Shown piece after piece: positions 1 through 10,751 of a DNA stretch of 64,000 nucleotides. How positions within the stretch are numbered: position 1 is the first letter of the stretch; each line of letters begins with the position of its first letter. A model generated the notes under the pieces. That model searched no databases and was not told the DNA's origin. It was given only the letters and a program-made list of their open reading frames with translations. The DNA is from Glandiceps talaboti (taxonomy: Eukaryota > Hemichordata > Enteropneusta > Spengelidae): the NCBI RefSeq assembly GCF_964340395.1, contig NC_135558.1, positions 6,231,001 to 6,295,000 on the forward strand, given 5' to 3'. The translations under genes and the position numbers were made by a program.

Positions 1-852
1 TTCAGGTGTTGTCAGACAGTCCATTGTTTGCTTTACTGCATATTGTGGAGGTGACACTAGCCCAGAAACTAATGACTCACTGGTTATTTGTCCGAACATA
101 TTATTCACTTTATTTTTATTCAAAATAATTTAAGCAAAAAAAGGTCAATCTATCAACCATTAAAAAGTAAACATAAGCCAGTATGTTGAGTCAAACAGCC
201 AAGTCTCTGGGCTAAGATGACTTATAAATGGACAGTTTGACTAAGTTTGATGACTGGAGTAGGTAAAACGTCACTTGCTGTACTGAATATAAATCGTTGT
301 CGTATCAAGTTGTGTACTTCACACAAGTATAATTATAATGAGACTCTCTGGTAAAGGTTAATGTTGCCTACTTTACAGTAAACAAGTTAATGAAAAACTA
401 ATCACTGTAAATTTCATGAAATAAATAGTATTATTGTTCTGTGCTATAACCAAAAGAGAGCTATTTTTATGATGAGGTGTGGATTATATTTGAACATTCA
501 TGAACAAAAAATGGCATTTTAGTATGACTAAATGTATAAACAGATTATGTATGGGTGTAATAAGGTTTGGAAAGATAACAGATCCATATCAGATAACAGA
601 ATATTGGGATGTAAATAACAAGGTGTTTTTTTTCATTCTCTGAGTAATACTATAGAGGGCGATGTTCATTTTTGAACTAGTAGAATAGAGGGCGCTATTT
701 ATTCTGTCCATGTGTTGAGGTTGACAGCTATCCAGTTGGTATTCTTTTGACAGCATGCCACAAAATAATTCTTGAAAAATGAAATTTCATGCAATCTTAA
801 AATAAATTTTGAAAGAGATGTTGAAAAATACATTGTTACATTTTTTTTTAAG
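1..852. other. Upstream intron of the MARCH-like gene
   Basis: No coding region is supported here. The stretch is AT-rich and ends in a T-rich tract with an AG at 851-852 that serves as acceptor for the first visible exon. Two short GGGCG-type motifs (near 657-663 and 689-696) recur elsewhere in the window (3646, 9562, 45522) and probably come from old repeats. Confidence 0.5.
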
Positions 853-940
853 GGTGTTTCGTCATCAACAGAAGATTCAGGACTCACACTAAAACATCAT
901 CCATCATATGATGCCACTGCAGCAGCAGAGCCAATAGCAG
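853..940 (+). CDS. MARCH-like gene, first visible coding exon
   Basis: Encodes a Ser/His/Ala-rich linker of 29 residues before the RING-CH domain. The acceptor is a T-run followed by AAG and the donor is GTAAGTAAG. The exon ends in phase 1, and its last G completes a Gly codon with the next exon. The incoming phase is assumed to be 0. Confidence 0.75.
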
Positions 941-3900
941 GTAAGTAAGATATGTTGTCATGGAAATATTGTCATGGCGACTTTATCATTGATTTGTCAT
1001 TTCAGAGTTAAATTATCTTACTGTAGAGTTTATTGGTTGATTGTTGTTAGTGATCTGCATGTCATAGCAGGTTTGATCCTTATCACTTTCAGTTGTTGGT
1101 GATTGCAACTAATCTAGTCCAACCCCTATAAATACATTTGGCAATTGACAGTAAATATTATCTGGGCATGTCCAATATGATATAATAAATCTGGAATCCT
1201 GAAAACTTACAAATATATACAATACACACAACAACAACAATAAATAAATAAGTTAATACATCCAATCTAAAGTACAAAATTATGTTTTATCTACCTCAGC
1301 TTTATAAAATGAGTACATTTTTATCATGTGACCAATTTATCTAGTGTGTGTCAGGTATTGCATGCTCATCAGAGGGTTGAAAAAGTTCATGTACAGGTTT
1401 AATAGAAGGCCAATGTTGGATTAGCATTGCACTGTGAGTGTGAACAAATGTTGTCTTACAGAGCTATAGACCAAGTGATACTAAGTAGGTCTTATTGTTT
1501 AACTTAAATGAATTGAAACTGTTGTCATACGCTTGATGAGAACATTATAAACAAGTGGAATCATTTTACTTGGGAAGTGATAAGTTGTAGTTCATTTACA
1601 ATGATTTCATGTACACAAATTTAAAAAGTCATTATCTTCCTAAATTCTGTTTTCAATTCACTAATTATTGAATTGATGATTTCTTGTAGGTAAATATGAT
1701 TGTTGGATTTGCTATGATCCTGACAGAACTGATGCTGGGGCCCTTATCCAGCCATGTCGATGTAAAGGAGATGTTGCCACAGTACATCATGATTGTCTAC
1801 AAAAATGGCTTATGGAGGTATGTAAAATGACATTATATTCTGTTTGGTGAAACACGTACAACTTGGCTTGTGCGTGGTACAACTACCGATATCACACCGT
1901 TGATAAACGGAACCTGTTACCATCAGGGAAAGTAAATAAATGATTTCAATTAGTAACACTTGCGCAGTAGGTTGGAACAGCAGAGACTTGTATTACACAC
2001 CATTGTTCGATAAGAACAGTTTTATGGCCTCTATACATGTACATGAAAAGACAGGGGAACTAGAAATTTGTTTGTGAACATGAACTATTTATGTGAAGTG
2101 GCCATAAAACTGTTCTTATCAAATGATGGAATGAAATACATGTCTCTGTACTTCCAACAAGCTGTGCCAAGTGTTATTAATCCAATTCACTTTCCCTGTT
2201 TGTTACAGGTTCCATTGTTCAAAGGTCTGATGTCGGCAGTTGTCACTTGTGTATATGATGTATCACCAGGAAACTCTGTAGTTTTCATGTCACATAGAAA
2301 TTTATCAGATTGTTGCTATTGTATACCATAAACACTCTACTATTAGAAGAATGACATTTTTTTGGTAATAGATTGTTGTGAAAAAAATAAAAGTTTTAGT
2401 TTCTGATATCATATATTTTCAGATGACCACCATGTTTGACATATTTTTATCTTTTCTGTTTTCCTTTTAGTCAATTGACAATCCTGATAACTTACGTTGT
2501 AAAGTGTGCAAAGTCAAGGTCAGTAATTCTCATTTTTTGTAAAGAAAACATATACTTTCAATCATGCATGTTTGTAGAAATGTAGAGTAATAGGAACTAT
2601 ACATGTGGTTGTATTCTACAATCTCTCTCCCCACCGTCTAGTCAAATGGCTTTCTTTAGTATGACATTCTGTTCTTACCACTGACAGCAGTAGTTTAATG
2701 CTATTGGAATGTTGGTATAAACATGATGATGGTATCACATTCTCACGTGACTTACTTTAAAACGGAGGTTGAGTTTGTAGTAAACTGAACGAAGTAACCA
2801 ATGACGACCTTGTGTCAGTGTGCGATGGATTACTATTGACATGTGCTGTTCACCCTTGATTTCCCCAGCAGGAGATTTAGCTAGATTTTCAGTAGAATTT
2901 GTCCATTTCACTATACGTGTAGAGAGAGATTGTAGAAAATGACCACATGTATAGTTATTAGACTAAAGCGGGGTGAAAACAACCCTACTGTGGTGAAAAG
3001 TCAGCAAAACATAATATCTACAATCTTTTCACGACGTTGTTCTTACATTTCGCAAGACCGATTGTAAAGTCAATTTTCAATACATATCCAAGAGGTGTTT
3101 TTACTGGATGAACATCTTTTTTTTGGCAACGTTATGTACATGAATGGTTGAGAATTCCTTAAATTTAGAATAGTAAGCTATTACCTATGTGCCTACATGC
3201 CATCAATACGCCACTAATTATTGAATTTGTCGCCCTCTACAGTATGAAGTGAGAGAAGGCAGATTTATGTTAATGAAAGGCTTTGACTCTAAGAAATTGA
3301 TACAGACTGGTATCATAGTAACGGTGATGATTGGTATTCCTATTGGTGTCTACTGTATTTGTGTCAAGTTTCCAAACTCAGTCATTCAAATTGTCAGTGT
3401 TGGAGCATGTCTTATGGCAGAATACATTTGTTTAAGGTAAGGATAATATTTAATGACCAATTATCTTGAACTTCAACTTACATTTAGACTTCCAACTTAT
3501 GTTGTTGAAGCATGATTATATGATTTCTTATTAATCCAATCCAATCAATATTCCACTAAGTTACAATTTTGTTTAGAAATGATGTTTTTTTAGCAAATTA
3601 GAAAACTACCTGTAAATAAAATGTTTCTTTCTCTTGACACTAGGGGGCGCTATTCTGTCCAGTCTTCTCAGCATGGTGGTGGTGCTGGGAGGGAGGGGGA
3701 GGTTACTAGTACTCACATAGAAAGGGGATATACACAGCACTGCAGTTTAGAACCCTCCCACATTTTTGACTGGTATACATTTATCAATTGATTTTTAAGC
3801 CTTAGACTAAGTTAGAGGTTGGACCCCTTCTTTGAATACATGTACAACTTTGGGCCCCATAGTTGGACAACATTGTTTCCAAGTTGCTGATTTCCAAATT

Positions 3901-4280
3901 TTTCAAGACTTTTGACTTCTATTTTCTGACAGAATGTAGACATTTGACCCCTCATTTATGCTTGTAATTTGAATCTACCACCAGTGTACACCATTGCCCA
4001 GTCAACTACCTCCCTTGGAGCACAGTATCCAGTGACTATTGTAGAATAGAATGTATATACATTTAAAATGTCTCTAGCCCTGTTTGTGAATTTTGATAAA
4101 CTTTATTTTCTGTCTAGGTGTTTGGGTTTTGGATTTGTGGATGCTTACAAGCGTGCCAAAGTGTCAGCACTGAAGATTGTAGGCCACCGCGTAGAGCAAG
4201 AAACTGACAATCAAAATGAAAATCAGCTGGCAACTAATGTTACCATGACAACCATAGATATACATTCAGTCAATACATAG
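853..4280 (+). CDS. MARCH-type RING-CH E3 ubiquitin ligase, 5'-truncated by the window (five exons)
   Basis: Exons 853-940, 1690-1817, 2471-2518, 3243-3436 and 4118-4280 join in phase through GT-AG introns into 206 residues ending at a TAG (4278-4280). Numbering from the first visible residue, C34, C37, C52, C54, H62, C65, C82 and C85 form a complete RING-CH zinc-binding set with the C-x-C and H-x2-C spacing typical of MARCH proteins; W69 is the usual tryptophan after the sixth ligand. Two hydrophobic segments follow (about 108-129 and 135-159), then a short cytoplasmic tail. MARCH ligases take ubiquitin from an E2 and modify membrane proteins. The two-helix layout fits that family; the substrate cannot be told. 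I cannot assign it to a numbered vertebrate MARCH. The start lies upstream of the window. Confidence 0.87.
1690..1817 (+). CDS. MARCH-like gene, RING-CH exon 1
   Basis: Carries the first six zinc ligands (CWIC, PCRC, HHDC) and the conserved tryptophan of the RING-CH domain. The acceptor is TTCTTGTAG and the donor GTATGTAAA. Entry is phase 1 and exit phase 0. Confidence 0.92.
2471..2518 (+). CDS. MARCH-like gene, RING-CH exon 2 (48 nt)
   Basis: This 16-codon exon supplies the last two zinc ligands as C-K-V-C. The acceptor is TTCCTTTTAG and the donor GTCAGTAA. It is phase 0 at both ends, so skipping it would keep the frame but destroy the RING. Confidence 0.9.
2812..2985. repeat. Dispersed repeat family E, copy 1 (MARCH-like intron)
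   Basis: Lies in the intron before the transmembrane exon. It carries GCGATGGATTACTATTGACA, TTTAGCTAGATTTTCAGT, TTTCACTATACGTGTAGAGA and ATTGTAGAAAATG in order. Related copies are at 27783-27934 and 49044-49144. Confidence 0.65.
3243..3436 (+). CDS. MARCH-like gene, transmembrane exon
   Basis: Encodes both predicted membrane helices, separated by a short loop containing KFPNS. The acceptor is CCCTCTACAG and the donor GTAAGGAT. Exit is phase 2, completing an Arg codon with the last exon. Confidence 0.9.
4118..4280 (+). CDS. MARCH-like gene, last coding exon
   Basis: Encodes the end of membrane segment 2, a basic juxtamembrane stretch (AYKRAKVSALKIV) and a polar tail, ending at TAG. The last codons fall inside the first of several degenerate tandem repeats that continue into the 3' UTR, so the tail sequence may be young. 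Confidence 0.9.
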
Positions 4281-4474
4281 CTGTTTGTTACACAAATGGG
4301 GAAAGATGATATCTGATGGATGTAACTATAGCAACTGTAGATATCCATCCTGTCAGTAGTTGTTTCGACCATAGAAACAGATTGCATGTTACCTTGACAA
4401 CAATAGATGTGTTCAGTATATTACTAGTTGTTACAAACATACAAACAGGTGGTATGTACTGTAACCATGGTGAC
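4239..4474 (+). promoter_or_regulatory. Four X-box-like (RFX) motifs in a degenerate tandem repeat
   Basis: GTTACCATGACAAC (4239-4252), GTAACTATAGCAAC (4322-4335), GTTACCTTGACAAC (4388-4401) and GTAACCATGGTGAC (4461-4474) each resemble the RFX X-box consensus GTTRCCATGGYAAC. The first differs by one base. They are spaced 83, 66 and 73 bp apart inside diverged repeats that begin in the last codons of the MARCH-like gene. Function is inferred only. Confidence 0.4.
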
Positions 4475-5987
4475 AGCTGTAACCATTTCTTTTTTTTCAC
4501 TATACAACCAGGAGTTAAAAAGCTATAAAACAGAATCGCTTAACTTATACATTTACCAGTTTTTTGTAAGTAGAAGAAAAGGCATCATGTAGGCCAAGAA
4601 AACTATGTTTATTTTGTGCAAATTTGTGCCAAGAATAATATTATAGCATGGCGCTATTCTTGCACATGCAGTGTATATTTTACATGTGTATTATTTTGCA
4701 ATATGTGTGATGGTGCTATAACTTAGAGCACATTGTCTATGGTTTGGATAAAACAAGCATTCCACATGAGTTATCGTTGTACATGCAGCAATAGTAGGAC
4801 TGAGGTATGAAAAAGTGAAAAGTGTGATATGATAAGGTGATGTGTTGAGTTAGTACATTTTCTGCTATATTTAGTTTTGTAGCAGAGCTGTTGTATCACA
4901 TAATGGCAAACTCAACAAATAGTGTGGTGATGTCACTGTGGTGATGTCATAATATTTGGGCATACCCAGGTATTATCATTGACATTAGAGTCACAGACAG
5001 ACAGCACTCCTATAATCCTGTTAACTCATAAATAATATCGGATTAAACTTTTGATCCAAACACAAACTTGAAATAAGCCTCATAAGCTGCCTGGAAGTTT
5101 GTATCACTCTCCCTCTCTGTTCAATAATGGTTTAAGTGCCCGGATGTAGATTGCTTCCTTCACTCCCCGTTCAAAGTGTCCAGTTTCAGTATCCATGATT
5201 TTTATTTTGTCAAGGTCAACAGAATGCACTGGAGCTTATTTTGTACTCAATTTTGTGTTTGTATCAAAAGTTGAATCTGATACTTTGGTTTACCATTGAA
5301 CACACATGAATTTTCATTTGAGCACAAAGGTATAAACGTGAACAGGATACAAGATGAATTTTATCTCAGTATTTATCTAGATGACAAATATGGTGTCTCA
5401 GGTTGGACCAGGTAACTTTAAACTCAGTTCTGTCATTGATATATTTTGTAAGTACAAATTTATCAACACTGTAAGTATTTATACATGTGTACCTGTGTAC
5501 GAATAACCAAAAAATTATTCAAGAGATAAAATAAAACATAACTCATAAGTATGAATGTTTTTCAAACTATAAATTTTATTTTATTTTGAAAATTATGTGA
5601 CTTTTTTGCAACATTATTTAAATAAGTAGGAGGTGTACTTTGCAAAATCAAAACTAAACTGAACATTTTTATAGAGAATTTTTATCAGTATGAGCAATTT
5701 ACAAATTGAGTATTCATTATGCCGAGGAAAGAGTTTTTGTCAGCAATATTTATACTTCATAATCAGTATTATTTGGTTGGTTTATGATAATTTGTTAATA
5801 ATATTCAGAGAATTTTTTTTGTGGGAAGGAATTCATTTATGATTGACAATCAGTTTATTTGGTATGTTTACAACAACTTATTACTCAGAATGTATTTACT
5901 GATGAGATATGTCTTACTGCCAATTTGGTATTATTTAAAAATAGAGTAGACTAGGGTAGTATAGATGTAATATTTGTTATAGACTAA
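4281..5987 (+). other. Probable 3' UTR and downstream flank of the MARCH-like gene
   Basis: No further coding sequence is supported. Degenerate copies of the end of the last exon lie at about 4316-4480. A variant ATTAAA occurs near 5042 and a canonical AATAAA at 5530-5535, followed by a T-rich stretch, making this the nearest plausible polyadenylation signal. A second AATAAA at 8407-8412 would give a much longer 3' UTR that includes the minisatellite. The sequence cannot decide between them. Confidence 0.45.
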
Positions 5988-7219
5988 TGTATAGATTAAC
6001 CATAGACTGACTAACAGAGTCACTAGTAGTTATGTTATACCAGGCTAGACTGAAGGACTCTGTCCCCAGGTCCAGTGTATAGATTAACCATAGACTGACT
6101 AACAGAGTCACAAGGAGTTATGTTATACTAGGCTAGACTGAAGGACTCTGTTGCTAGGTCCAATGTATAGATTAACCATAGACTGACTAACAGAATCACC
6201 AGGAGTTATGTTATACTAGGCTAGACTGAAGGACTCTGTTGCTAGGTCCAATGTATAGATTAACCATAGACTGACTAACAGAATCACTAGGAGTTATGTT
6301 ATACTAGGCTAGACTGAAGGACTCTGTCCCCAGGTCCAGTGTATAGATTAACCATAGACTGACTAACAGAGTCACTAGGAGTTATGTTATATCAGGCTAG
6401 ACTGAAGGACTCTGTCCCTAGGTCCAATGTATAGATTAACCATAGACTGACTAACAGAGTCACCAGGAGTTATGTTATACCAGGCTAGACTGATGGACTC
6501 TGTCCCTAGGTCCAATGTATAGATTAACCATAGACTGACTAACAGAGTCACCAGGAGTTATGTTATATCAGGCTAGACTGAAGGACTCTGTTGCTAGGTC
6601 CAATGTATAGATTAACCATAGACTGACTAACAGAATCACCAGGAGTTATGTTATACTAGGCTAGACTGAAGGACTCTGTCCCTAGGTCCAATGTATAGAT
6701 TAACCATAGACTGACTAACAGAGTCACCAGGAGTTATGTTATACTAGGCTAGACTGAAGGACTCTGTCCCCAGGTCCAGTGTATAGATTAACCATAGACT
6801 GACTAACAGAGTCACCAGGAGTTATGTTATACTAGGCTAGACTGAAGGACTCTGTCCCTAGGTCCAATGTATAGATTTACCATAGACTGACTAACAGAGT
6901 CACCAGGAGTTATGTTATACCAGGCTAGACTGAAGGACTCTGTCCCTAGGTCCAATGTATAGATTAACCATAGACTGACTAACAGAGTCACCAGGAGTTA
7001 TGTTATACTAGGCTAGACTGAAGGACTCTGTCCCCAGGTCCAGTGTATAGATTAACCATAGACTGACTAACAGAGTCACCAGGAGTTATGTTATACCAGG
7101 CTAGACTGAAGGACTCTGTTGCTAGGTCCAATGTATAGATTAACCATAGACTGACTAACAGAGTCACCAGGAGTTATGTTATACCAGGCTAAACTGAAGG
7201 ACTCTGTCCCGAGGTCTTG
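5988..7219. repeat. 88-bp minisatellite, 14 copies
   Basis: Fourteen head-to-tail copies of an 88-bp unit begin at 5988 and repeat exactly every 88 bases (6076 ... 7132). Copies are nearly identical. Each carries inverted 8-9-mers, ACAGAGTC and GACTCTGT, about 37 bases apart, so each unit could fold. Variants occur in linked sets: units ending GTTGCTAGG are followed by a unit with AGAATC in three of four cases, and CCCCAGG is followed by CAGTGTA rather than CAATGTA. This pattern fits spread by unequal exchange. Confidence 0.97.
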
Positions 7220-9056
<1,837 letters not shown>

Positions 9057-9504
9057 GGGGAGGAGGAGGAAGAGGGAGGGACACAGACCAATTGAGTGAA
9101 TAAAATGGAATATTTATATGAATTACTTGATATATCTTTTATATTTATCAAAATATATTTGTTTGGTTTAGCGATTACTTTTTTTAGATATCTTTCTTGC
9201 AAACAAGCAGGCAATTAGGGAGAAAATATAACATTTGTTCAACTCCCAATGGTGGAGGTATTACGAGACTGGCACTATTATTCCCTTGGGAGATTTGGGG
9301 TTGTTTGTCTCCTAATCTTCAAATGTTTTGAATTTGTTCCTCATTTCAAGGAAAATGTGGTCAACATTTTTTTATTTTTCTCAGTTTCTTATATAAGCAA
9401 TCACAATTGAACACATTGATTTCGTACTTCAAAAATGTATTCAATAAAGATTGACTTGAGCAAGTCTGAGGTACTACAAAAATGTTTGAAAAGGTCAGTC
9501 AATG

Positions 9505-9536
9505 CATAGACCCTACACCAGGGTGTAGGGTCTATG
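9505..9536. other. Perfect 15-bp inverted repeat with 2-base spacer
   Basis: CATAGACCCTACACC (9505-9519) is followed by AG and then by its exact reverse complement (9522-9536). The CATAGACCC and GGGTCTATG motifs also border a segment at about 51210-51332, so this may be what remains of a fold-back element. Confidence 0.7.
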
Positions 9537-9728
9537 GTCAATGTAAGGTGTTCAGCCAGAGAGGGCGCTACACACCACCTTGAATATTTCACTCGTTCTC
9601 AACCACAGACGAGTATTACTTGTCTGTGTCTCAACAGAGATCTTGGAGGCAACTCTCTTAGAGCTATGTCTCAATCACCGCACATACACAAGTATTTTGC
9701 ACTAACCATATTACTTCTTATACAATAT

Positions 9729-9784
9729 TGTATGTATGTGTGTATGTATGTATCTGTGTATGTATGTATGTATGTATGTATGTA

Positions 9785-9862
<78 letters not shown>
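9729..9862. repeat. (TATG)n-(TG)n-(TATG)n compound microsatellite
   Basis: TATG units flank a central TG run. The part from 9755 to 9862 alternates purine and pyrimidine without a break. The tract is complementary in kind to the (CA)n(CATA)n tract at 10006-10125, so the two could pair as a long hairpin. Overlapping MYVC-type reading frames are artefacts. Confidence 0.97.
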
Positions 9863-9864
<2 letters not shown>

Positions 9865-9970
9865 CTTTATAAGTTATGAGTATTTATTTTTTTTAGCACA
9901 ACTGAACAAAGGTTCAGAGGTTCAAAGGCTGTAGGCATGGTGCTGAAGCTGTGTGTTTGTATTTTGTAAT

Positions 9971-9998
9971 TGTATATATATATATACATGCATGCATG

Positions 9999-10044
<46 letters not shown>

Positions 10045-10133
10045 TACATACATACATACATACATACATACATACATACATACATACATACATACATACA
10101 TACATACATACATACATACATACACATGTACAT
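9971..10133. repeat. 163-bp uninterrupted alternating purine-pyrimidine tract
   Basis: In order it reads (TA)n, ATGC repeats, CGCGCGCG, (CA)n and (CATA)n, with no break in purine-pyrimidine alternation from 9971 to 10133. This is a strong candidate for Z-DNA formation, about 600 bases upstream of the RAPGEF1 start codon. Confidence 0.95.
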
Positions 10134-10480
10134 TGTGTATGTATAGTGTGTGTGTATGTGTGTAAGTCTATGGGATGGGGGGGGGGGGCATGCGGAAAAA
10201 TCAAGAACTTGCAGGGGGCATCAATTTTCCCCAAGCTTCTGGGGGGGGGGCGATGAAAAAAATACACAAGGAACTTGAAAAGGGAAATCCTCCGGTGTCC
10301 CCCTGGAAGTAAAATCTGGACACTCCCTATATTTACGAAAGAAAAATATTGGTATATTTGGTTTAGTCCGTTTAATAATGGATTGATGTATACAAATAAA
10401 TGAATATACATAACTGTTTTATTACAAGGTAGGCAGTTGCCAAGTAACGTTTATCACTATCAGAAAGTTTTAGTTAAAAA
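10134..10480. other. G-run-bearing upstream flank of RAPGEF1
   Basis: Two runs of ten or more G (10177-10188 and about 10241-10250) with a GGGGG between them could form a G-quadruplex on the + strand. The intervening text looks like a decayed repeat. No coding sequence is seen. Confidence 0.4.
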
Positions 10481-10732
10481 GTTACCATATCTCGTTTGCG
10501 GTTCAGTAACTTCGAGAGTTCAGCGAGACTTTAATCTCCGCCTCGTTTTCATCTAGAGGTAATTTGAGGAAATCCCTTCGTACAATATGGCGTCCCGCAT
10601 TGGTAAACTTTTCTGAGCTGCGAAGCTACTAAAAATATACACGACGTGAGTTACATTGAAAGCGCATACGTACGTCAGCGATGACGACTGCTGTATTGTA
10701 TTAAACAGTAGAAATACTGTTCCTCGTCCAAG
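10481..10732 (+). promoter_or_regulatory. RAPGEF1: Probable RAPGEF1 promoter and 5' UTR (CpG-rich)
   Basis: CpG dinucleotides, scarce elsewhere, cluster from about 10490 to 11300 around coding exon 1, as expected of an unmethylated CpG-island-type promoter. No TATA box is apparent. A YY1-like AATATGGCG lies at 10584-10592 and CRE-like ACGTCA at 10673-10678. An upstream 9-codon reading frame starts at the ATG 10587 and stops at 10614-10616; whether it is transcribed depends on the unknown start site. Confidence 0.5.
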
Positions 10733-10751
10733 ATGTCGAGCAAGGGCGGAG
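10733..10751 (+). CDS. RAPGEF1: RAPGEF1 coding exon 1 (MSSKGG)
   Basis: Nineteen coding bases end in phase 1 before GTAAGC. The leftover G forms an Asp codon with the AT of exon 2. The ATG context is CCAAGATGT, with an in-frame stop 24 bases upstream, which fixes the start for this transcript. The exon sits in CpG-rich DNA. Confidence 0.8.

Noticed and set aside
9867-10411. Several frames rich in [14 protein letters not shown] or YIHTYIHT
   Set aside because: Translations of TATG/CATA and CA/TG microsatellites.
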